A DNA stretch of 64,000 bases. Source: Pristionchus mayeri. Its lineage: Eukaryota > Nematoda > Chromadorea > Rhabditida > Neodiplogasteridae. The position numbers were made by a program, and so were the translations under genes. The stretch is taken from NCBI GenBank assembly GCA_036245805.1, contig BTRK01000002.1:2910689-2974688 (forward strand). The letters run 5' to 3'. The notes below the pieces were generated by a model. The model was not told the origin of the DNA. It ran no database searches and saw only the letters and a list, made by a program, of their open reading frames with translations. Below, piece after piece: positions 1-10,867 of this stretch. Positions within the stretch are counted from its first letter, which is position 1; every line of letters starts with the position of its first letter.

Positions 1-1319
1 GAATTTGGATTATGAACTGTACTCAGTTGTTGAACCACCTTGAATGTATTTTGAATAGAAAATAATCTATTTATCCTGTCGTGACTAGTTATATTTTCAC
101 AATATCTTCTGAAGTGATTATGAAGAAATTTAAGTATTTTTTGTAATTCTATCGATAATGGTTTTAAAGTACTGTCATGGGCACCGGTTATGAATCGGAA
201 CTTGATAGGGTTTTTATGCATTTTCGGAATGCCATAGATTTTTGGTAGATTACCATCTGTGAGTGGTTTAATTCCAAAACTTCTTGTGAATCGTTCATGA
301 TTAGTTTTTATATCTATGGGGAGTATATGGGATTTCAACGCATAAGTTCTGTTTCCGTCGCTTGTAGTATTTAGTTCTTTTTCCATAAATTTGAGGTATA
401 ATTTTTTACAAGTAAAGGCGTAGTTTCCAGATGCTTTATCAACCATTGTCACTACGAAGTCTTTATGAAGTTGAGAAACTTTGTAAGAGAAAATTTTATG
501 ATTTCTAATTTCATTTTGTTTGAAGTTTAATCTGTTGTTAATCCTATCGGAAATTAGTTTATGGAATTTATCTTTGATTTTACTTATTTTGTCTTTATGA
601 GTTCGATGCTTGCGTATCAGCCCGTTCAATAGAATCTCGCATGATTCCCGAATTGAATCTATTACAGTTTGAGGATCAGTATATGTTTGTATTCTGAATT
701 TTGTTCCTTTCTCGAAAATGTTTCGAAGATCCGGATCCCGTACAATATTCGTGTTTCCAGAGCATACGTGTTGGTAGTTTGAATCGACGAATTCTGGATA
801 TTGAATACAATTACATGGCGAGTTTAGAATCCTTGCTATGCCATTACTGTCGAGACTTCTAAGGAATTTACCATAATTACAAAGATATTGTGATGTCGAC
901 GCTCCTAAGGAATATGTAATTTGAACGCGAGGAATGGTCATTGGGTCATCGGTTATTTCTTTGTAGAGCTTTTTAATGTTTTCCGAATTGAGAATCTTAG
1001 AAAGTTTTATTCTCTCCATGAATTTACCAAAGTAATGCAGCTTCAAACGTGCTTTTGGCTGATCATTTATTGTTTCATTTGTCTTGTATTCCCAAAAATG
1101 CGGGCAGATAATTGAGAATATTTTGTATTTCATTTCATGGGTCAATAAGTTGAAATCAGAAGAAGCAGTAAATGATTCTAATTTTCTCATTTCATGATGG
1201 GCAAGTAATCGACCGTAAATATCATGTTGTAACATAAGTTTTGTCGCGTCCAATCTCTTATGCATTTTAACCTCAGAAATTCTTCGAATTAATTTAATCT
1301 CAATTTCGTTATTCATCAT
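1..1319 (-). CDS. Penelope-like retroelement RT, N-terminal part (runs off window)
   Basis: Reading the minus strand from the ATG at 1319 there is no stop codon down to base 1, about 439 codons, so the ORF continues beyond the left edge. The first ~250 residues are the poorly conserved N-terminal region of Penelope-like elements. Near residues 365-400 there is a segment with GIPKMHKNPIKFRFITG, which matches the PKxHKNPxKFRFI signature at the start of the Penelope RT domain. The catalytic YxDD box and the C-terminal endonuclease would lie outside the window. The long open frame suggests a young copy. The endonuclease piece at 2477-3223 lies upstream of this ORF's start, so it must belong to another copy; tandem partial copies are common for this class. 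The family call rests on motif recognition only. Confidence 0.8.
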   Translation of the reverse strand, partial: MMNNEIEIKLIRRISEVKMHKRLDATKLMLQHDIYGRLLAHHEMRKLESFTASSDFNLLTHEMKYKIFSIICPHFWEYKTNETINDQPKARLKLHYFGKFMERIKLSKILNSENIKKLYKEITDDPMTIPRVQITYSLGASTSQYLCNYGKFLRSLDSNGIARILNSPCNCIQYPEFVDSNYQHVCSGNTNIVRDPDLRNIFEKGTKFRIQTYTDPQTVIDSIRESCEILLNGLIRKHRTHKDKISKIKDKFHKLISDRINNRLNFKQNEIRNHKIFSYKVSQLHKDFVVTMVDKASGNYAFTCKKLYLKFMEKELNTTSDGNRTYALKSHILPIDIKTNHERFTRSFGIKPLTDGNLPKIYGIPKMHKNPIKFRFITGAHDSTLKPLSIELQKILKFLHNHFRRYCENITSHDRINRLFSIQNTFKVVQQLSTVHNPN

Positions 1320-2476
1320 CAGTGAGGGCCTTCGTACTCTTTCTTACGAGCTTTACTTCAGTCCTGTCAAGGCAGTTGAGGAGGCACATTAGTCAGACAA
1401 AGTTGTACTGAGATAAGGATTAGAAATCATTTTCACGCATCAGCTCTTCTTGAAAAGGATAAATGATGCCGATTTTGTGTGATTTGCGTAAAGTACTACA
1501 TATGTGCATAATTTTGAACCACTCACGGATAATGACAAACGAAAATCGTTCTAGAAATGTAGACGAGTTTGTATAATGTGGATGGTTGGTGACGGTCGCG
1601 AAAACTTTCGCAAGCCGAATTTTCTTCTCAGTAGATATCCAGATCCAAATAGTGGTGGAATATAGTTCACCCAAAGTGGTCAGTGTGCAGACAAAGTTTG
1701 GGGTAGATTGGGTTCTGTTGAGATAAGTGGCTCCATTCGGAACGATGGCATGTAAATGAAACTACTGAAATTGGCACTTTGTTCATATTCCTACCTCACA
1801 CACACGTTCAATATCTGATTTATTGTGTCCATTCGAACCATCAACCCTACCCTTACCAGTATCTACTTAGGATAATTTTGGAAATAAATAGCTTTTGAAT
1901 GACAATCTTTAATTCGAAACACCTAAACTTGGATTTTTTGGTAAAATTGTGCGCGAATTGAATTAATGAAAATTCAAATTTCCCACAAGTAGAGTGTTCT
2001 TTCTCTCATGCGTTTAATGAAAAATTATACCTCCATGAGTGGTCATTGGAACGCACTTATGTTACGCACTGTTGTTGTAATTCTGGATTCAGAAGAGTTG
2101 GTCAAGTTGGCTACGAATCAGCGGCTAACCTTACACTCAGTGAAGTATATCTTTTGTTCCGCTTAACATAGCACCATATCTGGTACATATTTTGAAAGAG
2201 CATTGACGGGGCATATCACCATGCTGTAGAAGTTTGGTTAATTGTTCATCTCTGCGAACTAGCACCCGATCAAACGAATTAATAAAATCTGCACCAAATT
2301 TAAATCAGTTCATATTAATATTTTTCACATAGCCAGCGTGGGCGGTTCAGCTCTACCATATGGTTTGAATGTGCATGTACACCCCAAACATATGCTAGGA
2401 AGTCAGGCATTGGGAATGTTTGAGAAGTATCCTTCATGGAAATATTGTGAACCTCCGAAATGCGACAAAACTTATG
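1320..2476. other. No gene seen; spacer between Penelope-like pieces
   Basis: This AT-rich stretch separates the start of the RT ORF from the end of the upstream GIY-YIG domain. It could hold 3' or pseudo-LTR sequence of the element, but no domain or repeat confirms that. A 22-bp stretch at 2462-2483 is the exact reverse complement of 1226-1247, which lies inside the RT ORF, so a short inverted RT fragment sits just downstream of the endonuclease. Confidence 0.5.
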
Positions 2477-3223
2477 TTACAACCTAATATAAAGCTCTCT
2501 GGTTTCTATACTATCTATCTTGTCAACAATTTCCATTATAGTTTTTGTACACTTGGCTGCAGATTTTCTTCTGGTTCGCTTTCTCTTTCCTCTTCTGTTT
2601 TTAGGGAGGTCTGCAATTGGTAATGTTTGGTATGGATGTGTAGATTTTTCGAGGGGGTTTATTCCCTCGGATATATATCCAAAGTTTTTTATGGAGTCAT
2701 TCAGACCGAAAGGGTATGCAGCATTCAGTGCTTTTATCCAGAGAAGTTCTTTTTGCAGGAGTTCAGTTTTGTCCTTTCCATGATCTAGAATATCAACAGT
2801 GAATGAATTACGATCATGCAAAGCTTCCTTAAAATGTTTACTGAGGAAGGTATGAAAGTGATTCTTCTCGGATGAGTAGCTATGTTGGGAAATTCTGCTT
2901 TTTAGCGTTTGTGTGGTCTCGCCGACATATTGCTTTCCACATACAGTACACGTTATTAAATACACCACATTTTTTGTCATGCAGTGATCCTCTGCTTTTT
3001 TATTCGTTAGGAACACATCATTAGTTATATTGCTAGTTACGCCAATTTTGAAATTAGATTTTGGACAAATTCGACAACGTGGCTTTCCACAGGAACGACC
3101 AGGATGGATTGAGTGTTCTCCAAGAGTTATGAGATTGCTCCCACACTCTCGCCTAACAAATGTAGATGAATGAATTAATTTAGACGCGTTTTTTGTGTTT
3201 TTAGCGGGCTGTATGAGGGATGC
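2477..3223 (-). CDS. Penelope-like element GIY-YIG endonuclease domain (fragment)
   Basis: The minus-strand frame is open from about 3223 to the stop at 2477. It shows a Cys-rich motif (CGKPRCRICP), then VVYLITCTVCGKQYVGET and RISQHSYSS, which match the GIY-YIG nuclease core (VYLI, YVGET, the R and the H). The C-terminal part is Lys/Arg-rich (KNRRGKRKRTRRKSAAK), plausibly a nuclear-localisation or DNA-binding tail. In Penelope-like elements this domain follows the RT and nicks target DNA. The matching RT thumb fragment is at 4940-5344, separated by about 1.7 kb of unrelated sequence, so this copy is interrupted or rearranged. An ATG at 3016 exists but is not the natural start, because the conserved Cys-rich part lies upstream of it. 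Confidence 0.8.
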   Translation of the reverse strand, partial: ASLIQPAKNTKNASKLIHSSTFVRRECGSNLITLGEHSIHPGRSCGKPRCRICPKSNFKIGVTSNITNDVFLTNKKAEDHCMTKNVVYLITCTVCGKQYVGETTQTLKSRISQHSYSSEKNHFHTFLSKHFKEALHDRNSFTVDILDHGKDKTELLQKELLWIKALNAAYPFGLNDSIKNFGYISEGINPLEKSTHPYQTLPIADLPKNRRGKRKRTRRKSAAKCTKTIMEIVDKIDSIETRELYIRL

Positions 3224-4939
3224 CTATCCCTTGCTATGAAGTCGATCGACGGACATTTCGCAGGACTGTTGCCATGGCGTGACCCCTCTATGGTGGGAGA
3301 ACCATATGTATCTGGCTTGACTGCTCTGTCATCCCCTCTCCGCCGACCTATGGGTCAGAAGAGACGACAATCGCTGCAGACGTAGGGAAGAAGGATTTCT
3401 GAATTTGAAATGAGAGTAAGGGATAAAGCCAGTTGAATCTGTATGATTACGAATCTAGAATTTAAGGATTTATGGGAATTTGAAGTATTAAGTGAAAGAA
3501 TATAATGGGCGAAATAGTTGCAGAAGTAATTGATGATGTAATGGGATATATAAGAAAGAGGCACAAAAAGCCTATGCGCTGGTTTTAGAATTGAAATGTA
3601 GAAGCAAGAGGAGGTGGTTGCGGGAATTCTTTCCCGGATAGAGAAATGAGAGAGTGGGAGAAAAGGAAGAAGGCATATACCACCGGCCTATTGCAGTTTT
3701 ATTAACAAATTGGGTGTGGTTTGTCGATTTTTGTTGTAAATATTTGAAAAAGAGAGCGCGCGGAGAATGCATGCAGATTATGAGATTTGAGAATAAGATA
3801 TTAAGAATTCAAATGAATTTGAGAATTTCTAATCATTCCTCCCCCACAGTTGGCGGGGGGCACGGTGCGTACCTGATCACCGCGCCACACGACGCCCTGC
3901 AGGAATGAGGAAGAGGGAAGTTGTAAATTATAAGTAGATAGAAGAGTTTTGAAGTTAAAAATAGAGAAATTGAATTGAAAAAATTGAATATTTATGTTGT
4001 TTGTTGTTCAAAGAACAACTACCCACCCTCCTTAAACGCAATTCGACCACAAGGGCCCTTGATACTGCGAGGAGGGGGTCCAGATAGGTTTAGGGTTGGC
4101 CTTAATGCGGAGATAAACTCCAATCGCCAAACCCTTGGGTGTCACAAAAGTGAACGGAAAGAGTAAAAAAGAAAGAAGTGGAAGTGGGAAAAGATATGAA
4201 AATGAACAGGCAGAAGGTAGATAGAATAAGGGAAAGCGTTTAGAATGACTAAAGGATAAAGAAAACAAGAATAGGGAATGCAACTGAAACCCTGCTCACA
4301 CTGGAGAGGAGCCAAGCTCTCACCTGCACAGAGCGAAACAGGGTAAGCGAAATTAAAGTGAAATCGAAATGGCATGAAAAGTAGAGCTAATTGCCTTAGA
4401 AAGATAATAGAGCAGAGTATTACTTCCTAGAAAAGAGCGGGTGGGTGTTTCGGTCCTGAGTCGCATACACCCGACCCGCCTCGCAATGGGGGGACCTCAT
4501 CAGTGCGATGCCCACTACGAGTAGTTTACCAAAAGGAACGAGTAGAAAGAATAAAAGGGTAGTAAAAGTATAGATATAATATAATTAGAGAGATAAGGGA
4601 TTCAACAAACAACAAACACGCGACAGAAAACGATTCACGACAGAATGCGAATGTGAAAATATAAATATAGTAAACTCCGATGAGAACAAGGTGAACGAAT
4701 GAGTGGAGTGAGAAGGGAAGAGGGTGATATCAATCGATGCGAGAGGAGGAGGGAAGACAGGGGTAGATCAAGGCCAAAGGTCAGTTGTCTGGCAAGACAG
4801 GAGGTAGATCAAGGCGAACGGTCAGCTGTCTCTCTCCCTGGGAGACGGGGAAGGGGAAGGGGAGGGTGAAACAAAGAGCGTAGAGTTATTGACTCTCTCG
4901 TTTGTTGGTAAAATTACTATAATTTCATCGGATAATTGG
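3224..4939. repeat. Purine-rich non-coding insert between two Penelope-like pieces
   Basis: No coding region is supportable here. Much of 3600-4880 is strongly A+G-biased on the plus strand. There is an imperfect tandem duplication of about 40 bp at 4755-4833 (the unit contains GGTAGATCAAGG) and a hammerhead-like motif on the minus strand at 4444-4518. The stretch lies between the RT thumb and the endonuclease of what may be one element, so it may be a nested insertion, but no matching terminal repeats were found. Confidence 0.4.
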
Positions 4940-5344
4940 TTAGATTCCGTTAATTATTTGAAGACATATTTCATTATTCGGTAGTGCGTATTTCAAAGCG
5001 ATGGTTGGATTATTATTCAGAGTTTTGTAAATTCTAGAGAAAACTATGTCTTTTGGATATTTAGTTGTTATGAAATATCGTGATAGTTGATGCACTCTAT
5101 CTAAGAAATGTTCGAATGAGGAGCAGTTACGGAAAATTCTAATTATTTCTCCATGGAGGGTATTCACACCTATAGACATCGGAATGTTGGATTCGAAATG
5201 TGGATATCGAATCACTGAGAATGAATAGTCATCTGTTTTGTTATACAGTGAAGTTTGTACTTTCCCGGTTTTCAATATTGAAATTGATAGATCCAGAAAG
5301 GTCTGATGAGTGCTCCATTTTAGTCTAGTAGCCCGTAATAGAAA
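4940..5344 (-). pseudogene. Penelope-like element RT thumb/C-terminal fragment
   Basis: An open minus-strand frame from the stop at 4940 up to about 5344. Near its start is THQTFLDLSISIL, the FLDLxI motif that follows the RT palm in Penelope-like elements. It is followed by HFESNIPMSIGVNTLHGEI and FITTKYPKDIVFSRI, typical of the thumb region. Neither the YxDD palm nor the linker to the endonuclease is present, so it is a fragment. Order and strand fit the endonuclease piece at 2477-3223 as the downstream half of the same original element, but that is inference. Confidence 0.7.
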
Positions 5345-5530
5345 TTATGCACGAATGTTTGCATAAATAACAGCGACATGATTTATTTCCTTTGCATCGT
5401 ATGTATGCTATGACTGGTTAATATAATACAACTCATATACAGAGTATTCGAGAGTACATATGGAATATAATGGTATGATAGATGGAGTATGCAATAGATA
5501 ACGGATCTATCGACATCTCTCGACTGTGCG

Positions 5531-6352
5531 CTACTTCATAACCGCACAGATGGCGGATGAAATTGTGTATGCCACTGACGGTGTTCCATCGGTAAGAAAG
5601 TCTTGTCGAAACCAGATACCATCGATGCACGTGACGTAGAATACCGCTTTTCTCAATCCCTTCTGGTCGAGACCGGAGATGAACATTATCTTTGAGTAGT
5701 AGTCGATGTAAGCTCTATTATTGCAAAATTTAAAAAGGCTATCATCAGTTCTTACCCGATAATCTCACTGGGACAAGCCAGATTTGGACTGTACTGAACC
5801 GGTCCAGCGCTCTTCATGGTGGGATGGTTGGGATCCATCATAGTTTCAGGGATATCACCACCGCAAGTTGTCCTATCTGAAAGCAATTAACGTAGATATT
5901 TGCAGAAATAGAATTGCACCAGTGAACTTGCTCGGAGGCATGATGAAACAGCCAGCTCCACGGATGTATGTTGTGACGTTTTTCTTGTGTTATCGGTGTA
6001 AGTCTTCCCGAGAAGAAAACACTCGTATTCAGTGTAAATGTACGACATGCACTGAAATACTGCATATTTTCAGAAAGTAATGTTCACTTACCTCATTCAT
6101 TTCCACACACATTATCTTGCAGTGGTATTCATCCACTGCTGCAGGCCGCCCGACCTTGACCCTCTTCACATTTGAGGACTCGTTTCGGAAGCATTTGGCG
6201 ATCTTCTGATTTTGGAATTGAGCGAGAAGTATTGCTATATGAGCACGAACCGTATCGGTTGGAGATGAGCTCACTTCTTCTACGAGAACTAGACCGAGTG
6301 TGAAGTAGAAGCTGAGTCCAATGACAAGGAGAAGAAGGTACTTGACTCTCAT
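5531..6352 (-). CDS. Predicted secreted protein, 229 aa, family not recognised
   Basis: Four minus-strand exons join in frame: 6352-6092, 6051-5928, 5876-5756 and 5714-5531 (690 nt including the TAG). Introns are 40, 51 and 41 nt; the first and third donors are GTAAG-type, the second is a weaker GTTCAC. The start was chosen because the first ~26 residues are a clear signal peptide (MRVKYLLLLVIGLSFYFTLG). The mature part has several cysteines (for example CFRNE, YHCKIMCVEMNE, SSCLRANRTTC) and potential N-glycosylation sites, suggesting a disulfide-bonded extracellular protein. A TATA-like ATATATA lies upstream near 6490. I do not recognise the family; such secreted orphans are common in nematodes. 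The exon 2/3 junction is the least certain part. Confidence 0.65.
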
Positions 6353-6555
6353 CTGCTCTGTTTCACTACAGGTGGTGGAAGAAGAAGGAAGTAGACTGAA
6401 AGATGGGATGGAAAGGAGAATGAGAGGGGCCTCAATCCTGCTCCTTTTATGAGACACTTGACTCCGCATCGACAATACGATTCCGCCCCCATATATAGAG
6501 GGGGACGAACGGGGGAGGTGGGAGTAGGGACGGCTTTGTAATAGAGTGTGCTATA

Positions 6556-6621
6556 CGGGTGATGGTCTCTTCACCATTCGACGGGTCGAGGGTGTGTGGG
6601 GAATGAAGAGAACATTACCCG
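6556..6621. repeat. Short hairpin element (copy J)
   Basis: Imperfect inverted repeat: the left arm CGGGTGATGGTCTCTTC pairs with a right arm GAAGAGAACATTACCCG. The loop has a GTCGAG...GTGTGGG stretch shared with copy D at 17651-17760. It lies upstream of the secreted-protein gene. Confidence 0.5.
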
Positions 6622-7098
6622 AAAAGCGCACTCTTCCTGGTACGTCATGTCTATCTTCATGTAACGTGCTCTCCCTTCAATCGGACAGGCGTGATACCGC
6701 GCATATAAGAGCAATTTATCTCTCTTCATTCCACAAGCTCGCTCGTCGGCAAGATATAGTATCATTAGAGCTATATCGAGAAGATTGTTCCAAAATTAGC
6801 ATACCATTGCTTGCGAAACTATCCCCACAGGAAGACCGGTGGACGTGATTGTTCGATAGAGAAGGGCTTGTACTTTTTTCGGGTATCCGTTCCTGCAACT
6901 CTACTATGCACGGCGATTTGGGGATTTTCAGTAATTCTTTGCCAGGGTTGGAACTGCTCGTAATCTTCGTAATGCCGGATGGATGATACGAATAGTGGCG
7001 TATTATACTGCTGAGACGTCAACACGAGTCCTAATTTCGCACGACCTTTCTCCAGTGAGAGAGAACGAGAGATCATGCAAAATAAGGTGATCATCGTC

Positions 7099-7175
7099 CG
7101 AATTGTAATTCGTAATGGTTAGTGCTGCGGTCTGTGGCGCACCCTCATCCCACCCGGGTACGATTCCAGGTCGTG
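7099..7175 (+). other. tRNA-derived-looking sequence (possible SINE head or tRNA relic)
   Basis: AATGGTTAGTGC resembles a tRNA D-arm/A box, and GGTACGATTCC, about 45 nt downstream, is one mismatch from the B box GGTTCGANTCC. The anticodon arm and acceptor stem do not close properly, so this is not a functional tRNA. It may be a SINE head or a tRNA pseudogene. Confidence 0.3.
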
Positions 7176-7539
7176 ACACATATATCCTCAGCTATGGAAA
7201 TAGATGTATCATTGTTTTCTTGGATTCTTTTGAGCACATTCATTGGCAACTAGGCTGGAAACGACGAATTACATATAATTCATACTGATTTTAAAAAAAA
7301 ATCAGCTTTTTAAAAATCAACAGTATCACCCCAGAAGAGTACTGATCACTAACAATGGCCGATTCATAATTGGAAGGAAAATGCGAACTATTTCAAGGAT
7401 CTGGTTTGCGGCAACCGCATTCCTTCTTGCTACCGTATGCAATTTTCATTTTTCGCGCCATTTTTCTGGCGCTAATTATAATGAACTATGAAGACTATTC
7501 CTCTTCATAACCACCTCGATAGCTTCTGATCCTATCAAA

Positions 7540-8944
7540 ATGAACGTAGGAAATTTACCTGTTGATATTATCAAAATGATCATTCACACGGACGAAGATT
7601 ATCTCGACAACGTGCGGTTGGTATGTATTTTGATTATGTTTGTACACTTGATACGTGATTGACTGAATAGTGCGATATTACATAACGACGCTTTTCTGAT
7701 TTTGAATGGCAATTTACGTTGTTGTTCGCATCCTAATGCTAACACTAATAAGTCTTTCTGATTGCACAAACTTGCCGTGGTTACATATATTCCCTCTTTA
7801 GTATGGCAAATATGAAACATGCTGCAGATTTCGCCATCATGGAATCTATCCGTGATCGAATATCTCGCTGAACCACGTTACAAACAAGTCTTGGCTGGAG
7901 TGGGACTCGATTGCTTAATAAGCAGAGGACGTCAATTTGTCAACATTTCCGCGAAACTTCCAAAATCGTGCTCTGGGCGAGTCGGAGTCGGAAAATGGAT
8001 TAAAGAACAAAAATTGAAGAGAAAGCATGAACAAGTGAGTAGTTCTTAGTCTGAGGTGCAGCTATATTTGTCACAAGAAAATGCCGTTTGCATAATTCGT
8101 GTTCTCACCGTTCGAGTAATGGTCTGACTCTCTTCAGTTTGCACGATCTCTCGTCGGTCAGAGAGAGGAGAGAGCGTGCAAACTGGAGAGAGTCAGACCA
8201 TTGCTCCACCGTTCTGAAGAGCGACATACAACTGGCATGATGCTTCTTGCGAAACCTTACGTTCAGGCTAGATGAGTTTCAATCTCATTCGTTTAGGCGT
8301 TTAATGTGGTTTCGAGCTTTGGCCATATGACTGTAAATCAAAATGAGACACGGGGAACTATCAACATTAACCGCTTCTGTCGTTTCTTTTTGATGTTTTC
8401 ACGAATTGAAACACTGGCTCTGAAAGGTAGATACGATATACATGATGTCTGGCTAAGTACCGTGGGTATTATGGAAGTTAAGACATTGGAACTGTTCTTT
8501 TACAACAACATCAACAACAGCTCGTTTCAGTAAGCGTGCATGTTAAGGACTATGTGTTTATCGAGTTACAGGTCACTAATCATTCACTTAGTTCGTCGAC
8601 ATAACATTAAACACGTTTCCCTTAACCTACAAGGAAATCTAATAATGATTAATCCATTTTTGTCTGATTTCATTAGGCAATTGATCAATATGAACGTGAC
8701 ATTACATGTATATGAAGTTCATGCGAATACTTATTTCCGTGATAATCGGAGTGAATGGGAGGATACGGCAGCGATGTTTGATGAAGAGGGAATATCAATC
8801 AAAGTATCAGAGCTGGGGATGGACAACGGCTTCGATTTCGGATTCTCTTACACCAAGGCATACCTAAGTATCATGACGAAGAATGATCGCGAAAATGGAG
8901 TGAATGACATAATCGTTGCTGAGAAAAAGCAGGGTGAATGTTAA
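7540..8944 (+). CDS. F-box domain protein, 297 aa
   Basis: Four exons, 7540-7620, 7828-8034, 8297-8529 and 8572-8944, join in frame (894 nt with TAA). The short first exon plus the start of exon 2 reads NLPVDIIKMIIH...NVRL then ISPSWN, the nematode F-box pattern LPxDII...NVRLxSxSWN at residues ~4-32. The remainder (LALKGRYDIHDVWL, SLIIHLVRRHNIKHVSLNL) looks like the divergent C-terminal region of nematode F-box proteins, which usually recruits substrates to SCF ubiquitin ligases. Intron 2 contains the hairpin at 8118-8202. The gene is convergent with a second F-box-like gene at 9792-10867, suggesting a local family cluster. The start is the only ATG that gives the F-box at the N-terminus. Confidence 0.75.
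8118..8202. repeat. Short hairpin element (copy A), in F-box gene intron 2
   Basis: Near-perfect 85-bp inverted repeat. Arms read AATGGTCTGACTCTCTTCAG and its complement, with a TCTCTCG...GAGAGAG core near the loop. It shares its full arm sequence with copy B at 21142-21228. An 8-bp direct repeat CACCGTTC occurs close to both sides (8106-8113 and 8207-8214). Confidence 0.75.
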
Positions 8945-9791
8945 CATTTCTATAATGTCGAATCGGAGATGCACAATTCACAAACACATAAAACGTACTC
9001 ATCATGAACATCTATCATTGCAAGATCATTGTTCCATTTTTTTCCCTACTTTATGTTCCTACTGTTTTGGTATTATTTGATAAATGTATATAATATTCGT
9101 TGAAATTATGCTCCATCACGAACACAAATGACTACATTGTTGTTGCATATTATTGATGAATACGTGTTGAGATAAATATTCGGCCCATCCTTCACATACC
9201 CGAACAATTAGGTGTGCAAGCGATAGAACATCCAACCTGCTGGTATTATGCAAATTATAATAATTATTATATCTTATCAACGCCCGAGGCGCGACGAAAC
9301 AGTAAGGTACATGAGTGATAACCTACCAAGGAAATGGGAATTGACGGGAATCTCAGTTCGGGGTGAAAGAGTATGGCGATTTGGTTCGGTCAAATACCCA
9401 CATAGCCATTTCAATCCGAGTACACAAGTTCACGGAAAACAACGATTTTTGTGAATACAACACCAAAATGAACACAAGTTGAGGAACCAAGAAGATGCAA
9501 ATATATGAATAATTTATAAATTATTTAATGAAGTTCGTTGTGTTTGATCGTTATAAAGCCGGAACGTGTACTCGCAACGTTATACACTCCTATTTGAACA
9601 TCAATCGACGCTTCTTCACAACATCCTTGAAATTCAATCGTCTTCTCTAAATGATGACAAACCTGGAAAAATTGGTCAATATTTTATCATATATTTTGGC
9701 AAAGGAAAACTCCATGTGTATCTGTCTGTCTTGAACTCTGGATTTCACACAACTTGTTCATCCTGACACGTACTGAATATCAGAAAGTGGT
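8945..9791. other. Intergenic region between convergent F-box genes
   Basis: AT-rich sequence with no supportable exon. Open frames here are short and lack splice or domain support. It presumably holds the 3' UTRs of the two flanking genes. Confidence 0.5.
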
Positions 9792-10867
9792 TCAACTCAT
9801 ATTGATTAATTTTTCTGTATCTGCTATAGATAGCCGGTGACCCGGGTGGATGTATGTAAATTTTTCACACTTCTCGCTCAGAATCGGCCGAATCAACGAG
9901 ATGCCGATTGTGTTCCTTATGTTCCAGTTCTTCAAGCTCATCGATTTAACCATGCTGGCAATTTGTAGGATGTTGTCGACGTCTTCTGAAACGTTAAATG
10001 TATTATTTAAATTTTAGATATTGTCTTCGAAGGTTTGTACCTTCGACAATAATTGATTGGTCCAAAGAAATATGTGCAGCTCTGACTGTTCGAAGAAAAT
10101 TTATCCATGATGTCCGAGAACTGAGCACTGATTTTAACATTTGACTTAAGAGATGTTCACAAGAACCAGTTCTGCGTGAACAAAATACAAAAACAATCCT
10201 ACTTACGAATTGTGAGTTCTCGAAAGCTCGCAATGTTTAATGTGAACTACGTCGAAAGATTTGTTCTCCAGCAAGTCCAACAAAATCGGGATGGATTTTT
10301 CATGAATTTGCATTACGGTGATATTGATACATCTTGTATAAATTGTGAGAGGCTTCAAAAGCGCAGCAAAGTATTTAAGATCTCGCGGATCAATGTAGAT
10401 GCATATGGCACGCTTAAAAAACTCATTCATACTTCCTAGTATTTGTATCTTCGCTAACGTATGTGGATGTATCAACGATAGGTTTACGACGATGGTGCCT
10501 TATTATGTGCTTGATACCAATCACCCAGTAGACATAGTCTATTCTATTACGGATGTAAACAGTTATTTGGTAAGTGCTTCTTTTATGTTGGTGCTGAACA
10601 ACATAATTATCGTGACGCGCCGGATCTCACCTCACCTCACCGTAAATCTCACCGATGGTTCCAAATGAAAATAAGTTATTTCTGTTTTTCGAGTTTGTAA
10701 GATGGTGCAAACTTGTTCATTTAGTGATTTGCACACCTACGAATGAAATTGCTAATCATTTGTAGTACGTAACTGACCTCGGACAACTGTAGAACACATA
10801 TGTCTTCTAAATAGTCACAAATTTCACAAAATATTGGTGGAGGAAGATTCAGTAGATTGGTTTCCAT
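9792..10867 (-). CDS. F-box-like protein, 267 aa
   Basis: Six minus-strand exons join in frame: 10867-10778, 10736-10653, 10593-10518, 10435-10207, 10171-10041 and 9985-9792 (804 nt with TGA). The N-terminus (LLNLPPPIFCEICDYLED ... VCKSLNEQV) fits an F-box: LPxxIxxxIxxYL followed by VCKxLN. Downstream segments such as YFAALLKPLTIYTRCINITV and KSFDVVHIKHCEL resemble the divergent C-terminal repeats of nematode F-box proteins. Introns are 35-82 nt; the first donor is a weak GTCAGT, the others conventional. It probably acts as an SCF substrate adaptor by family analogy. It is convergent with the F-box gene at 7540-8944. Exon 3 is the least certain exon. Confidence 0.65.

Noticed and set aside
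4032..4375. Minus-strand ORFs rich in Phe/Ser/Leu
   Set aside because: Products of the purine-rich plus strand; no conserved motif.
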